A DNA stretch of 50,157 bases, from assembly GCA_022782305.1 (NCBI GenBank), contig JALFPC010000039.1, positions 1-50,157 on the forward strand, in the 5' to 3' direction. Made by a program: the position numbers and the translations under genes. Every line of letters starts with the position of its first letter. Position 1 is the stretch's first letter. The notes below the pieces were generated by a model, which was given only the letters and a program-made list of their open reading frames with translations, was not told where the DNA came from and made no database searches. The stretch comes from Prevotella sp. GTDB taxonomy: Bacteria > Bacteroidota > Bacteroidia > Bacteroidales > Bacteroidaceae. Shown here piece after piece: positions 37,088 through 47,401 of the stretch.

Positions 37088-38200
37088 ATGCCAGAAAACA
37101 ACAGCATACTTGAAAAACTCGAAGGACTGGTGAGCAGACACGAAGAGGTGGCAACACTCATCACAGACCCTTCGGTAATTGCCGACCAAGAAAGATACGT
37201 AAAACTGACACGCGAGTATAAAGACCTCAGCGATATCATGGAAGCAAGAAAGAAATATATTTCTTGCCTCAACTCAATAAGCGAGGCCAAGGAGATACTG
37301 GCCAACGAGAGCGACCCCGAAATGAGGGAGATGGCCAGAGAGGAACTGGCCAGTGCCGAGGAGCAGCAACCCAAGATTGAGGAGGAAATAAAACTCGCAT
37401 TAGTACCCAAAGACCCTGAGGACGCCAAGAACGTGCAAATGGAGATAAGGGCTGGAACAGGTGGCGATGAGGCTGCCCTCTTTGCCGGTGACCTTTTTGC
37501 AATGTATAAAAAATACTGCGACTCAAAGGGTTGGAACCTCTCTATTACCAGCGTGAGCGAAGGTTCGGTTGGAGGATATAAGGAGATAGACTTTGCCGTG
37601 AGCGGCGATGGTGTCTATGGAATACTTAAATACGAGTCGGGAGTACACCGCGTGCAACGTGTGCCTGCCACAGAAACACAGGGACGCATGCATACCAGCG
37701 CAGCCACAGTAGCAGTATTGCCCGAGGCTGACAAGTTTGAGGTAAACATCAACGAAGGCGACATCAAATGGGATACATTCCGTAGTTCAGGTGCTGGTGG
37801 ACAGAACGTTAATAAGGTTGAATCGGGAGTTAGATTGCGCTACCCTTGGAAAAACCCAAATACGGGCGAAACAGAGGAGATTCTAATCGAATGTACTGAA
37901 ACCCGCGACCAACCCAAGAATAAGGAGCGTGCCCTATCGAGACTACGCACTTTTATCTATGATCGCGAGCACCAAAAATATGTGGACGACATAGCCAGCA
38001 GACGCAAAACCTTAGTGTCAACAGGCGATAGAAGTGCAAAGATACGCACCTACAACTTCCCTCAAGGACGCGTTACCGACCACCGAATAGGTTATACCAC
38101 CCACGACCTGCAAGGATTTCTCGGTGGCAACATACAGGATATGATCGATGCCCTCACTGTGGCCGAAAATGCCGAAAGAATGAAAGAGTCAGAACTTTAA
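37088..38200 (+). CDS. prfA: Peptide chain release factor 1
   Basis: A 370-residue class I release factor. The peptidyl-hydrolysis motif GGQ is at residues 237-239 in SSGAGGQNVNKVESGVRL, and the stop-codon recognition domain precedes it. The N-terminal helical domain is rich in K and E. RF1 recognises UAA and UAG on the ribosome. The GGQ context is normal, and the following region GYTTHDLQGFLGGN matches RF1/RF2 C-termini. RF1 rather than RF2 is inferred from the overall match and the absence of the prfB programmed frameshift. pyrF starts 33 bases downstream. Confidence 0.94.
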   Translation: MPENNSILEKLEGLVSRHEEVATLITDPSVIADQERYVKLTREYKDLSDIMEARKKYISCLNSISEAKEILANESDPEMREMAREELASAEEQQPKIEEEIKLALVPKDPEDAKNVQMEIRAGTGGDEAALFAGDLFAMYKKYCDSKGWNLSITSVSEGSVGGYKEIDFAVSGDGVYGILKYESGVHRVQRVPATETQGRMHTSAATVAVLPEADKFEVNINEGDIKWDTFRSSGAGGQNVNKVESGVRLRYPWKNPNTGETEEILIECTETRDQPKNKERALSRLRTFIYDREHQKYVDDIASRRKTLVSTGDRSAKIRTYNFPQGRVTDHRIGYTTHDLQGFLGGNIQDMIDALTVAENAERMKESEL

Positions 38201-38233
38201 AAATTGATTATTATCCATAAAAATAAACTGATT

Positions 38234-39058
38234 ATGAACAGACAGCAACTCATACAGCAGATAAAAGAGAAGCGCAGTTTCCTCTGCGTGGGTCTCGATA
38301 CCGATATCAACAAAATCCCTGAGCATCTGCGCAACAATGAAGATTCTATCTTCGATTTCAACAAAGCCATCATAGATGCCACTGCACCCTATTGCGTGTG
38401 CTATAAGCCTAACCTTGCTTTCTATGAAGCTTTTGGTTCAAAGGGTATCATCTCTTTTGAGAAAACAATTGAGTATCTCAAAACCAACTATCCAAACCAT
38501 TTCATAATTGCCGATGCCAAACGTGGCGACATCGGCAATACCTCATCCATGTATGCCCGCACCTTCTTCGACGAGTATGACGTAGATGCTCTCACAGTGG
38601 CTCCTTATATGGGTGAAGACAGCGTAACCCCATTCCTCCAGTATGAAGGTAAATGGGTTGTGCTATTAGCACTCACAAGCAATAAAGGCAGCCATGATTT
38701 CCAATTAACCGAGTCTGCAGATGGCGAGCGCCTCTTCGAAAAAGTGCTCAAACGCAGCCAGCAGTGGGGCAACAGCGAGAACATGATGTATGTAGTAGGA
38801 GCCACACAGGGCGAAATGTTTGCTGATATCAGACGGATAGCACCCGACCATTTCCTGCTTGTACCAGGAGTTGGTGCCCAAGGAGGTAGCCTTCAGCAAG
38901 TATGCAAATACGGAATGAACAAGGATTGCGGACTATTGGTCAACTCATCACGTGGCATCATCTATGCTAGCCAAGGCACCGATTTCGCAGAGAAGGCTGC
39001 CGCTAAGGCAAAGGAACTTCAGGAGGAAATGGCAGCAGAACTGCAGTCCATACTCTAA
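38234..39058 (+). CDS. pyrF: Orotidine 5'-phosphate decarboxylase (type 2)
   Basis: A 274-residue OMP decarboxylase of the longer type-2 (mycobacterial-like) subfamily. [18 protein letters not shown] at the N-terminus, [19 protein letters not shown] and the catalytic-lysine motif [15 protein letters not shown] are characteristic; [10 protein letters not shown] near residue 215 closes the phosphate site. It makes UMP, the last step of pyrimidine synthesis. ATG 38234 (MNRQQLIQQ) is preferred over a TTG at 38204 that lies 3 bases after prfA. Confidence 0.95.
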   Translation: MNRQQLIQQIKEKRSFLCVGLDTDINKIPEHLRNNEDSIFDFNKAIIDATAPYCVCYKPNLAFYEAFGSKGIISFEKTIEYLKTNYPNHFIIADAKRGDIGNTSSMYARTFFDEYDVDALTVAPYMGEDSVTPFLQYEGKWVVLLALTSNKGSHDFQLTESADGERLFEKVLKRSQQWGNSENMMYVVGATQGEMFADIRRIAPDHFLLVPGVGAQGGSLQQVCKYGMNKDCGLLVNSSRGIIYASQGTDFAEKAAAKAKELQEEMAAELQSIL

Positions 39059-39103
39059 CAACAGAGGCACCACTGCAAGACCAACCTCAAATAATCATGA
39101 TAA

Positions 39104-40324
39104 ATGGATAATTGCAAGATTATCAACGATCCGGTATTCGGATTTATCAAGATACCCAAGGGGTTGCTGATGGATATTGTCAACCACCCCCTCATGCAAC
39201 GTCTTACTAGGATAAACCAACTGGGGCTTGCCTCGGTGGTTTATCCCAGTGCACGCCACACCCGATTTCAGCATTCCATAGGTGCCTACCACCTCATGAG
39301 CGGTGCCATCCTCTCATTGCAACAAAAAGGGTGCTTCATCTTCGACAGCGAGGCGGAAGCAGCGGGAGCAGCCATACTCATGCACGACATAGGACATGCT
39401 CCCTTCAGTCATGTGCTCGAGCATACACTCATCTCTGGCATCTCACACGAGGAAATATCGATGATGATGATGGAGGTTATCAACCGCGACCTTGGCGGAC
39501 AGTTAACCCTTGCCATCAAACTCTTCAAGGATGACTATCCCAAGCATTTCCTGCACCAACTCATAAGCAGCCAACTTGATATGGACAGACTCGACTATCT
39601 CAGGCGCGACTGTTTCTTCACTGGTGTTACAGAGGGAAACATTGGGAGCGACAGAATAATCAAGATGCTTAATGTGGCCAACGATGAATTGGTGGTGGAA
39701 CACAAAGGCCTGTTCTCAATAGAAAACTACCTCACGTCAAGGCGACTGATGTATTGGCAGGTATACTTACACAAAACGGCAGTCGCCTCAGAACGCATAC
39801 TAGTGAGCGCACTCCTGAGGGCCAAGCATCTATGCGCCATGGGACAGAATGTGTTTGCCTCTCCTGCCCTCGCCTATTTCCTCAAAAACAATGTAAACGC
39901 CCAGTGGTTTGCCACTCACAACGAATGTCTCGGAATGTATTCTCAACTCGATGACAGCGATATATGGTGCGCACTCAAGGTGTGGGCTCAGCATGACGAC
40001 AAGATACTGGCCACCCTCGCACAATGCATGATCGAGCGTAAGGTGTGGAAGACAGAGGTTATAGACACTCCTCCAGCAGCTGATCACATTGATAGATTGC
40101 GTGCAAGTTTAGCTGACGCCCTCGGCATCAATATCTGTGACACGCATTATTTCTACGACGTAGTGACAATAGAAAAAGACATGTATGACATAGGCAACGA
40201 CAGTATCACAATTATTTACAAAGATGGAACCAAAATGGATTTATCGGAGGCTTCTGACCTACTAAATATTGAGCTTCTATCAAAAAAAATCAGAAAATAT
40301 TACCTTTGTTATCATCGTTTCTAA
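39104..40324 (+). CDS. HD-superfamily phosphohydrolase (dNTPase/SAMHD1-like)
   Basis: A 406-residue protein with the full HD metal site: [14 protein letters not shown] (about 49-62), then [16 protein letters not shown] with the HD pair near residues 90-91, and a downstream aspartate in [12 protein letters not shown]. This arrangement is that of SAMHD1/YwfO-type enzymes, some of which hydrolyse dNTPs; substrate is not known for this protein. Pyrimidine and lipid A genes flank it. The 3' end overlaps the region where a -7 box for lpxD begins, so lpxD may also be read through from this gene. Genes of this type next to lpxD are common in Bacteroidales by my recollection. Confidence 0.85.
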   Translation: MDNCKIINDPVFGFIKIPKGLLMDIVNHPLMQRLTRINQLGLASVVYPSARHTRFQHSIGAYHLMSGAILSLQQKGCFIFDSEAEAAGAAILMHDIGHAPFSHVLEHTLISGISHEEISMMMMEVINRDLGGQLTLAIKLFKDDYPKHFLHQLISSQLDMDRLDYLRRDCFFTGVTEGNIGSDRIIKMLNVANDELVVEHKGLFSIENYLTSRRLMYWQVYLHKTAVASERILVSALLRAKHLCAMGQNVFASPALAYFLKNNVNAQWFATHNECLGMYSQLDDSDIWCALKVWAQHDDKILATLAQCMIERKVWKTEVIDTPPAADHIDRLRASLADALGINICDTHYFYDVVTIEKDMYDIGNDSITIIYKDGTKMDLSEASDLLNIELLSKKIRKYYLCYHRF

Positions 40325-40335
40325 TTTTTTTTTGC

Positions 40336-40343
40336 TATATTTG
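40336..40343 (+). promoter_or_regulatory. Possible -7 box of the lpxD promoter
   Basis: TATATTTG followed by CA, 28 bases before ATG 40372, but without a TTG at the usual distance upstream. It may be a weak internal promoter for the lipid A genes. Confidence 0.4.
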
Positions 40344-40371
40344 CATTAATAATACAACTATTACTACACAT

Positions 40372-41403
40372 ATGGAATTTACAGCTAAGCAGATTGCAGA
40401 TTTGATTGGTGGCAAAGTGGAAGGTAATGAAAACGCTACCGTTCACACCTTTGCTAAGATAGAGGAAGGCGCCGAAGGAGCCATCTCATTCCTCTCTAAT
40501 CCAAAATATACACAGCATATTTATGACACCAAATCGAGTATCGTTTTGGTAAACAATGATTTACAACTCGAGCACCCCGTAAAAACCACCCTTATCCGCG
40601 TGGAAAACGCCTATGAGTGCGTAGCCAAACTAATGCAACTCTATGCTTCCACCCTGCCACGCAAGAAGGGAATAAGCGAGAGAGCATGCATATCTGAAAG
40701 CGCCAAAATTGGTGAAGATTGCTATGTAGGTGCCTTTGCCGTGATTGGCGACAATGCCGTGATTGGCGACAGATGCGTGATATATCCCAATACCGTCATA
40801 GGCGACAAGGTGCAAATGGGAGATGATTGTAACATCTATGCCAACGTGACCATATACGAGCGTTGTAAATTAGGAAATAATGTGACAATACATTCTGGCA
40901 GCGTGATTGGTGCCGATGGATTCGGATTTGCTCCTAATACCGAGGGTTACAACAAGATTCCACAACTGGGAATAGTGTGCATTGAGGATGATGTGGAGAT
41001 TGGTGCCAACACCTGCATCGACCGCTCAACAATGGGTCAGACCATCATACATAAGGGTGTGAAACTCGACAACCTCATCCAAGTGGCACACAATGTAGAA
41101 ATTGGCGAAAATACCGTCATGTCTGCACAGGTGGGCATTGCCGGAAGCACCAAGATCGGTTCATGGTGCATGTTTGGCGGACAGGTGGGATTAGCCGGAC
41201 ATATACATATCGGCGACAAGACATTCCTGGGTGCACAAAGTGGAGTACCAGGAAACATCAAGGGCAACGAAACACTCATAGGCACACCACCCATGGAACC
41301 CAAGGCCTATTTCAAGTCGCAAGCAGTATTCCGCAAACTTCCCGACATGTATAAGCAACTCAACGAATTGGCCAAGGAGGTAAAAGCACTCAAAGGAGAA
41401 TAA
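40372..41403 (+). CDS. lpxD: UDP-3-O-acylglucosamine N-acyltransferase
   Basis: A 343-residue LpxD. The N-terminal uridine-binding domain begins [14 protein letters not shown] and contains [14 protein letters not shown]; about ten hexapeptide turns follow from residue ~100, including the catalytic-histidine region around ADGFGFAP and [13 protein letters not shown]; a C-terminal helix ([13 protein letters not shown]) ends the protein. It adds the second acyl chain to UDP-GlcN in lipid A synthesis. ATG 40372 is chosen because the frame upstream would overlap the HD gene. It is followed 36 bases later by lpxC-fabZ. Confidence 0.96.
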   Translation: MEFTAKQIADLIGGKVEGNENATVHTFAKIEEGAEGAISFLSNPKYTQHIYDTKSSIVLVNNDLQLEHPVKTTLIRVENAYECVAKLMQLYASTLPRKKGISERACISESAKIGEDCYVGAFAVIGDNAVIGDRCVIYPNTVIGDKVQMGDDCNIYANVTIYERCKLGNNVTIHSGSVIGADGFGFAPNTEGYNKIPQLGIVCIEDDVEIGANTCIDRSTMGQTIIHKGVKLDNLIQVAHNVEIGENTVMSAQVGIAGSTKIGSWCMFGGQVGLAGHIHIGDKTFLGAQSGVPGNIKGNETLIGTPPMEPKAYFKSQAVFRKLPDMYKQLNELAKEVKALKGE

Positions 41404-41439
41404 CAACAATAACCCGATAAACTACCAACTACATAAGAT

Positions 41440-42834
41440 ATGGACATAACAATGAAACAGAAAACCCTCAAAGGCAGTTTTTCACTCTGTGGCAAGGGAT
41501 TACATACAGGTCTAAGCCTTACGGTGACATTCAATCCAGCTCCCGAGAACAGCGGATACGTAATACAGCGTATTGACGTGGAAGGCATGCCTATTATAGA
41601 AGCTATAGCCGAAAATGTTATTGACACACAACGTGGCACAGTGCTGGGCAAAGGAGACGTCAGGGTGTCTACAGTGGAGCATGGTCTGGCAGCTCTCTAT
41701 GCCATGGGCATCGACAACTGTCTCATACAGGTAAACGGTCCCGAGTTTCCTATACTCGACGGAAGCGCAGTGCAGTATGTAAACAAGATAAACGAGATAG
41801 GCACCGAGGAGCAAAACGCTCCCAAAGACTGGTACATAATCCGCAAGAAGATTGAGGTTAAAGACGAACAGACAGGCTCAAGCATCACCATACTGCCTGA
41901 CGAGGAGTTCTCACTCACTACCATGTGCTCATTCAACTCAAAATTTATCAATAGCCAGTTTGCTACTCTCGAACATATAAACGACTTCGTAAAAGAAATA
42001 GCGCCAGCTCGTACCTTCGTATTTGTCAGAGACATAGAACCACTCCTTAAGGCAAATCTCATCAAGGGTGGCGACCTCGACAATGCCATCGTGATGTATG
42101 AAAAACAGATATCTCAGGAACAACTCGACAAACTTGCCGACATGATACATGTTGAGCACCGCGACGCTACTGAATTGGGCTACATACAGCACAAGCCACT
42201 GGTTTGGGAAAATGAGTGCACACGCCACAAACTACTCGATATCATCGGCGACATGGCCCTCATCGGCAAACCCATTAAGGGCAGAATAATTGCCACCCGA
42301 CCAGGACATAGCATCAACAACAAGTTTGCACGACAGATGCGCAAGGAGATACGCAAGCACGATATACAGGCACCCATATATGATCCCAACCAGGAACCGC
42401 TCATGGATGTCAATCGTATACGCGAATTGCTTCCACACCGCTATCCCATGCAGCTCGTCGACAAAGTGATAGCCTTAGGCGCCACCAGCATCGTTGGTGT
42501 AAAGAATGTGACCAGCAACGAACCATTCTTCCAGGGCCATTTCCCTCAGGAACCTGTAATGCCTGGCGTACTTCAGATAGAGGCCATGGCACAGTGCGGC
42601 GGACTGCTTGTGCTCAACACGTTAGAAGAACCAGAGCGCTGGTCCACATATTTCATGCGCATAGACAACGTGAAATTCAGGCAGAAGGTTGTGCCTGGCG
42701 ACACACTTCTATTCAAGGTAGACCTTCTGGCACCAGTCAGACACGGAATTTCTTCTATGAAGGGATATGTCTTTGTAGGCGACCATGTGGTGTCTGAAGC
42801 CACATTCACTGCACAGATAGTGAAAAACAAGTAG
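41440..42834 (+). CDS. lpxC: Fused LpxC deacetylase and FabZ dehydratase
   Basis: A 464-residue two-enzyme fusion. Residues 1-310 are the zinc deacetylase LpxC (ligands H81 in STVEHGLAAL, H263 and D267 in HKLLDIIGD), which commits UDP-acyl-GlcNAc to lipid A. Residues ~320-464 are the hot-dog dehydratase FabZ, with H367 in GHFPQEPVMPG and E381 in QIEAMAQCGG; their 14-residue spacing is the same as in E. coli FabZ. The fusion is a known trait of Bacteroidota and joins lipid A commitment to fatty-acid elongation in one polypeptide. ATG 41452 (MKQKTLKGSF) is an alternative start. The gene lies between lpxD and lpxA. Confidence 0.97.
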   Translation: MDITMKQKTLKGSFSLCGKGLHTGLSLTVTFNPAPENSGYVIQRIDVEGMPIIEAIAENVIDTQRGTVLGKGDVRVSTVEHGLAALYAMGIDNCLIQVNGPEFPILDGSAVQYVNKINEIGTEEQNAPKDWYIIRKKIEVKDEQTGSSITILPDEEFSLTTMCSFNSKFINSQFATLEHINDFVKEIAPARTFVFVRDIEPLLKANLIKGGDLDNAIVMYEKQISQEQLDKLADMIHVEHRDATELGYIQHKPLVWENECTRHKLLDIIGDMALIGKPIKGRIIATRPGHSINNKFARQMRKEIRKHDIQAPIYDPNQEPLMDVNRIRELLPHRYPMQLVDKVIALGATSIVGVKNVTSNEPFFQGHFPQEPVMPGVLQIEAMAQCGGLLVLNTLEEPERWSTYFMRIDNVKFRQKVVPGDTLLFKVDLLAPVRHGISSMKGYVFVGDHVVSEATFTAQIVKNK

Positions 42835-42882
42835 GCTGCCACTACATCGAAAAAAACAAGAATAATAACATACCATACGACT

Positions 42883-43653
42883 ATGAATCAAATAAGTTCA
42901 ATGGCCTTTGTGCATCCCGAGGCACAACTCGGCGACAACAACATCATCGGACCATTCTGCTATATAGACAAGAATACGGTGATAGGCAATGGCAACCATC
43001 TCATAAGCAATGTGACCATACATACTGGTGCACGCATCGGCGACAATAATGAGTTCTTCCCAGGTGCAAGTATCAGCACCAAACCCCAAGACCTCAAGTT
43101 CAATGGCGAAGAGACAACTTGCGTGGTGGGCAACAACAACAGCATAAGGGAAAATGTTACCATAAGTCGTGGCACAGCCAGTAAAGGACTGACCGAGGTG
43201 GGCAGCAACAACCTGCTGATGGAATGTGTGCATGTGGCTCACGACTGTAAGTTAGGCAGCGGACTCATCATCGGTAATGCCACCAAGTTTGCAGGCGAGG
43301 TGGTAGTAGACGACAATGCCATAGTCAGTTCCACTGTTCTCTGTCATCAGTTCTGCCGCATAGGAGGCTATGTGATGATACAGGGCGGATGCCGCTTTAG
43401 TCTCGACATCCCACCATATATTATTGCAGGCAAAGAGCCCACCCGCTTCTGCGGTCTCAACATCATTGGATTGAGAAGGCGAGGATACAGCAACGAGCAG
43501 ATAGACATCATCCACGACGCATACCGCATCATCTATGCCAAGGGACTGCTCAAGGATGGTGTGGCTGAGGCAAGAGAGAAATATCCAGACTCCAAGGAGG
43601 TGGAATATATATGCTCGTTTATCGAGTCATCAAAGAGGGGTGTGATACGCTGA
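42883..43653 (+). CDS. lpxA: UDP-N-acetylglucosamine acyltransferase
   Basis: A 256-residue LpxA with hexapeptide turns over the first ~190 residues and the helical C-terminal part (YSNEQIDIIHDAYRIIY). HVAHDCKLGSGLIIGN contains the catalytic histidine, and STVLCHQFCRIGGYVMIQGG follows. It performs the first acylation of lipid A synthesis on UDP-GlcNAc. The order lpxD-lpxC/fabZ-lpxA puts three consecutive early steps in one transcript. miaA starts only 3 bases after the stop. Confidence 0.96.
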   Translation: MNQISSMAFVHPEAQLGDNNIIGPFCYIDKNTVIGNGNHLISNVTIHTGARIGDNNEFFPGASISTKPQDLKFNGEETTCVVGNNNSIRENVTISRGTASKGLTEVGSNNLLMECVHVAHDCKLGSGLIIGNATKFAGEVVVDDNAIVSSTVLCHQFCRIGGYVMIQGGCRFSLDIPPYIIAGKEPTRFCGLNIIGLRRRGYSNEQIDIIHDAYRIIYAKGLLKDGVAEAREKYPDSKEVEYICSFIESSKRGVIR

Positions 43654-43656
43654 CAC

Positions 43657-44574
43657 GTGAACAATAAACTCATAGTGGTAACTGGTCCTACGGCTGTAGG
43701 TAAAACCGAACTCTGCATAGACATTGCCCGGCATTTCAATACGCCAGTAATTAATGCAGACTCAAGGCAGATATACCGTGACATGACAATTGGCACTGCG
43801 GCGCCCACGCCACAACAGATGGCCGCCGCAGTGCATTACAACGTGGGCATCCTCAATATCAACGAATACTTCAGTGCATCGCTATATGAACAGATGGTGA
43901 TGACACAACTCGATGATATCTTCAGCCGCCAGACAACCACTCCCAACGGCAACAAGGTGGCACTACTCTCAGGAGGCAGCATGATGTATATAGATGCTGT
44001 TTGCAACGGCATCGACGACATACCAACAGTAAGAGACGATATAAGGGAAGACCTGAAACGCCGATTGAGCCAAGAAGGGCTGCAACCGCTGCTCGACCAG
44101 TTGAGCAAACTTGATCCAGAGTATTACAACATCGTAGACAGACACAACTACCGCCGGGTGGTGCATGCTCTGGAGATATGCATACAAACAGGCAACACAT
44201 ACACCTCATTCAGAACTAACGCACCCAAAGAACGTCCCTTTGATATCATCAAGATAGGGCTAAACAGAGATAGGGTCGAACTCTATGAAAGGATAAACCG
44301 CAGGGTAGACATGATGATGGAGATGGGATTTCTCGACGAGGTGCACAGACTGCTCCCCTATCGCCACTGCAACTCACTTAACACAGTGGGATACAAGGAA
44401 CTGCTCAACTATCTTGATGGGTTAATAACCCTCGACCAGGCAGTGGAACAGATCAAATCAAACACACGACGCTACGCTAGAAAACAACTCACATGGTATA
44501 GGCGAGACGAATCAATTAAATGGTTTAAGCCCGACCACAACAAAGAAATAATGACTTATTTATCTCAATTATGA
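43657..44574 (+). CDS. miaA: tRNA dimethylallyltransferase
   Basis: A 305-residue MiaA. The P-loop VVTGPTAVGKTELC begins at residue 7, NADSRQIYRDM gives the conserved DSRQ tRNA-contact motif, and GGSMMYIDAVCNG and NTVGYKELLNYLDG complete the signature. It adds a dimethylallyl group to A37 of tRNAs reading codons that start with U. The start is GTG, 3 bases after lpxA, and no better codon is near. It overlaps the next gene by 4 bases (ATGA), so it is coupled both ways. Confidence 0.94.
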   Translation: MNNKLIVVTGPTAVGKTELCIDIARHFNTPVINADSRQIYRDMTIGTAAPTPQQMAAAVHYNVGILNINEYFSASLYEQMVMTQLDDIFSRQTTTPNGNKVALLSGGSMMYIDAVCNGIDDIPTVRDDIREDLKRRLSQEGLQPLLDQLSKLDPEYYNIVDRHNYRRVVHALEICIQTGNTYTSFRTNAPKERPFDIIKIGLNRDRVELYERINRRVDMMMEMGFLDEVHRLLPYRHCNSLNTVGYKELLNYLDGLITLDQAVEQIKSNTRRYARKQLTWYRRDESIKWFKPDHNKEIMTYLSQL

Positions 44575-47084
44575 GCAAATATGCAGACTATAGAGGAGGC
44601 ATGGCAGGATACTGTCTTCACCTCATAATTTCCAAGTTAAAGAGTGCTGGTATATGGTATCTTGGCTTATACCGAGGCAGGCCATGGTATATTAAAACCG
44701 TGTCAGTACTTGCCACCTTCTTTGTTTCCTTTATTATTTATCTCGGAGCCGTAGACATCAATTTCCTCTGGCTCTTTGGCAAGTCACCAGGTTTCAGCAC
44801 TATCTCTAATCCTGTAAACCCACAGGCATCCGAACTCTATAGTGCAGATGGTGTGATGATAGGCAAGTATTTTAATGAGAATCGTACACCTGTGGCTTAC
44901 GAAGATGTCAACCCGATATTCTGGCAGGCACTTGTGGATACGGAGGATGAGCGTTTCTACAAGCATTTCGGTATCGATGTGCAGGGTGTGTTTGCAGCCA
45001 TTAAGGATTATGTCGTACATCATGATGCACGCGGAGCCTCCACCATCACGCAACAGTTGGTGAAAAACATGTTTCGCGTGCGCACCAACTATTCAACCGG
45101 TCTGCTCGGCAATATACCCGGACTCAAGATACTGATCATGAAGAGCAAGGAATGGATTACAGCCGTCAAGATAGAGATGCTCTTCGACAAAAAGGAGATA
45201 CTAACCATGTATGCCAACACCGTGGATTTCGGCTCTAATGCCTTTGGCATCAAGACAGCATGCAAGACCTATTTTGGCAATACACCCAAAGACCTCACCC
45301 CCGACCAGGCCGCCGTGCTTGTGGGCATGCTCAAGGCCACGACCTATTATAACCCTCGGCTCAATCCCAAAAACAGTGAGCACCGACGTAATGTGGTGCT
45401 CAACAATATGCTGCAAAAAGGAGATATAACCGCTGCCGCTTATGACACACTCAAAATCAAGCCCATAAGGCTCAACTATAGCGTAGAGAGCAATTATGAT
45501 GGTCAGGCGCAGTATTTTCGCGAGGCAGTGTCAGACAATCTCAAGGAATGGTGCGAACAGAATGGTTACGACCTCTATACCAGCGGTCTGAAGATATACA
45601 CAACCATCGACACACGCCTTCAGAAATATGCCGAGCAGGCAGCCATTAAGCAGATGAAGATTGTGCAGCGCAATTTCAATAGCCATTGGGGTAAGACCAA
45701 CCCATGGCAAGATGAGCGTCATCAGGAGATACCAGGATTTATTGAGGGCATAGCCAAGCGCCTACCCGTATATAGTTATCTCTCCAATAAATACGCCAAT
45801 CAGCCCGACTCAGTAGAATACTGGCTCAACCAGCCTCACAAGGTAAAGGTGTTTGACTATGAGCAGGGCACCATAGAGATGGAGATGAGCACTATGGACT
45901 CAATACGTTATATGACCCGTTTCATGCATTGCGGCATGGTGGCCATAGATGCTCGCAATGGGCATGTGAAGGCATGGGTGGGCGATGTCGATTTCTCATC
46001 ATGGAAATATGACAAGGTTACAGCCATGCGCCAGCCAGGCTCCACATTCAAACTCTTCGTATATGCTGAGGCTATGAACCAAGGGCTCACACCCTGCACC
46101 AAACGCAGAGATGAGTACATACGCATGAAAGTGTATGACGCACAGAAAAAAGAAGATGTATGGTGGTGCCCAACCAATGCCAATGGCCATTTCTCGGGCG
46201 ATTCCATACCGCTCAAGGCAGCATTCGCACAGAGCATAAACTCTGTGGCAGTGAAACTCGGACAGGAGGTGGGCATACCAAACGTGGCTGCCACTGCCAA
46301 GGCTATGGGCATAGAGAGCAAATTGCACGAAACACCTTCGCTCGCCCTCGGCGCAAGCGATGTCAACCTGCTCGAACTGGTAAATGCCTATTCTACTGTG
46401 GCCAACGATGGCAAGGCTCACTCCCCCGTATTGGTGACACGCATCCTTGACCGCAACGGTAAAGAAGTATACACTGCTCCCGACGAAAATCGTCAGGCCA
46501 TCAGTTACAAGAGTGCATTCCTCACACAACAATTGCTCAAGGCTGGAATGCACGAACCCGGAGGTACCAGTCAGAGCCTATGGCGCTATGTAGGCAAATT
46601 CAAGGATATAGACTTCGGCGGCAAGACTGGCACATCCAACAACCATAGCGACGCATGGTTTGTGGCTGTCAGTCCTCGCATTGTGGTGGGAGCATGGGTA
46701 GGTGGCGAATATCGCTGCATCCATTTCCGCACAGGAGCATTGGGACAAGGAAGTCGTACGGCATTGCCTATAACAGGACTATTCCTCGAGGCCATGCTCT
46801 CCGACCCCGCATTCAATGAATATCATGCCGTGTATCCAAAGGCACGTCAAGAGATAGACTATGACATGTATAACTGTAGCAGTTATTGGAAAGCCAAAGA
46901 CGATACACTCGATGTAGACTCAATAGATGTGGACATGCCACAGACAGATGGCACCAATGACAATAACGGCAACCACGGCAATGCTTCCGATGCCCCTGCA
47001 TCAGCCAACCAAAACCATGGCAACAAAGCCAATGAAGAGGCAACAGAAAAGAAAAAGGCAACCGTAGAAGAAGTTTATTTCTAA
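44571..47084 (+). CDS. Class A penicillin-binding protein (PBP1a-like)
   Basis: An 837-residue bifunctional cell-wall synthase. One transmembrane helix lies at about 44-66. The GT51 glycosyltransferase domain follows, with catalytic E125 in VDTEDERFYKHFG and the GASTITQQLVKN motif. The transpeptidase domain has STFK (nucleophile S491), SIN (in QSINSVAVKLG) and KTGTS (685-689). The last ~60 residues are a low-complexity tail rich in N, G, D and A (such as NDNNGNHGNASDAP). It polymerises and crosslinks peptidoglycan at the inner membrane. The start overlaps miaA in ATGA. Nothing essential is missing. Confidence 0.95.
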   Translation: MSKYADYRGGMAGYCLHLIISKLKSAGIWYLGLYRGRPWYIKTVSVLATFFVSFIIYLGAVDINFLWLFGKSPGFSTISNPVNPQASELYSADGVMIGKYFNENRTPVAYEDVNPIFWQALVDTEDERFYKHFGIDVQGVFAAIKDYVVHHDARGASTITQQLVKNMFRVRTNYSTGLLGNIPGLKILIMKSKEWITAVKIEMLFDKKEILTMYANTVDFGSNAFGIKTACKTYFGNTPKDLTPDQAAVLVGMLKATTYYNPRLNPKNSEHRRNVVLNNMLQKGDITAAAYDTLKIKPIRLNYSVESNYDGQAQYFREAVSDNLKEWCEQNGYDLYTSGLKIYTTIDTRLQKYAEQAAIKQMKIVQRNFNSHWGKTNPWQDERHQEIPGFIEGIAKRLPVYSYLSNKYANQPDSVEYWLNQPHKVKVFDYEQGTIEMEMSTMDSIRYMTRFMHCGMVAIDARNGHVKAWVGDVDFSSWKYDKVTAMRQPGSTFKLFVYAEAMNQGLTPCTKRRDEYIRMKVYDAQKKEDVWWCPTNANGHFSGDSIPLKAAFAQSINSVAVKLGQEVGIPNVAATAKAMGIESKLHETPSLALGASDVNLLELVNAYSTVANDGKAHSPVLVTRILDRNGKEVYTAPDENRQAISYKSAFLTQQLLKAGMHEPGGTSQSLWRYVGKFKDIDFGGKTGTSNNHSDAWFVAVSPRIVVGAWVGGEYRCIHFRTGALGQGSRTALPITGLFLEAMLSDPAFNEYHAVYPKARQEIDYDMYNCSSYWKAKDDTLDVDSIDVDMPQTDGTNDNNGNHGNASDAPASANQNHGNKANEEATEKKKATVEEVYF

Positions 47085-47133
47085 CTTTTTCCTACATACA
47101 ATGGCATTATCTCCAAAATAATTGCCTATTTGT

Positions 47134-47164
47134 TTGGCGGAATAGAAATATATTAGTACCTTTG
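47134..47164 (+). promoter_or_regulatory. Promoter of tRNA-Tyr
   Basis: TTG (47134-47136), 20 bases, TACCTTTG (47157-47164), then CACC. The -7 box ends 18 bases before the mature tRNA 5' end. Confidence 0.75.
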
Positions 47165-47182
47165 CACCCGCAAAAGAGCGAT

Positions 47183-47265
47183 GGGCAAATACCAGAGTGG
47201 CCAAATGGGGCAGACTGTAAATCTGCTGGCTTTCGCCTTCGGTGGTTCGAATCCATCTTTGCCCA
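47183..47265 (+). tRNA. tRNA-Tyr (anticodon GTA)
   Basis: An 83-base class II tRNA: acceptor arms GGGCAAA and TTTGCCC with discriminator A, anticodon stem GCAGA/TCTGC enclosing CTGTAAA (anticodon GTA), a long variable arm, and the T-arm GGTGGTTCGAATCCATC. CCA is not encoded. It has a promoter and a terminator of its own. Confidence 0.97.
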
Positions 47266-47274
47266 CACATTTGA

Positions 47275-47312
47275 AAGAGGACTGCAAGACCATAATTGCG
47301 GTTCTCTTTTTT
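47275..47312 (+). terminator. Terminator of tRNA-Tyr
   Basis: AAGAGGACTGCAA pairs with TTGCGGTTCTCTT over 13 positions, including two G/U pairs, with an 8-base loop and a TTTTTT tail. It starts 9 bases after the tRNA. Confidence 0.85.
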
Positions 47313-47401
47313 GTATATCAGACAAGTTAATGTATTGATCAGACAAGTCTGTATCTGTTTTGGAAATTAAAGTATTACTTCAATAAACAAAAACTATTGA
47401 T

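Noticed and set aside
41440..42834. Frame fusion of lpxC and fabZ as a sequencing error
   Set aside because: Both active sites are complete and the fusion is a known trait of Bacteroidota.
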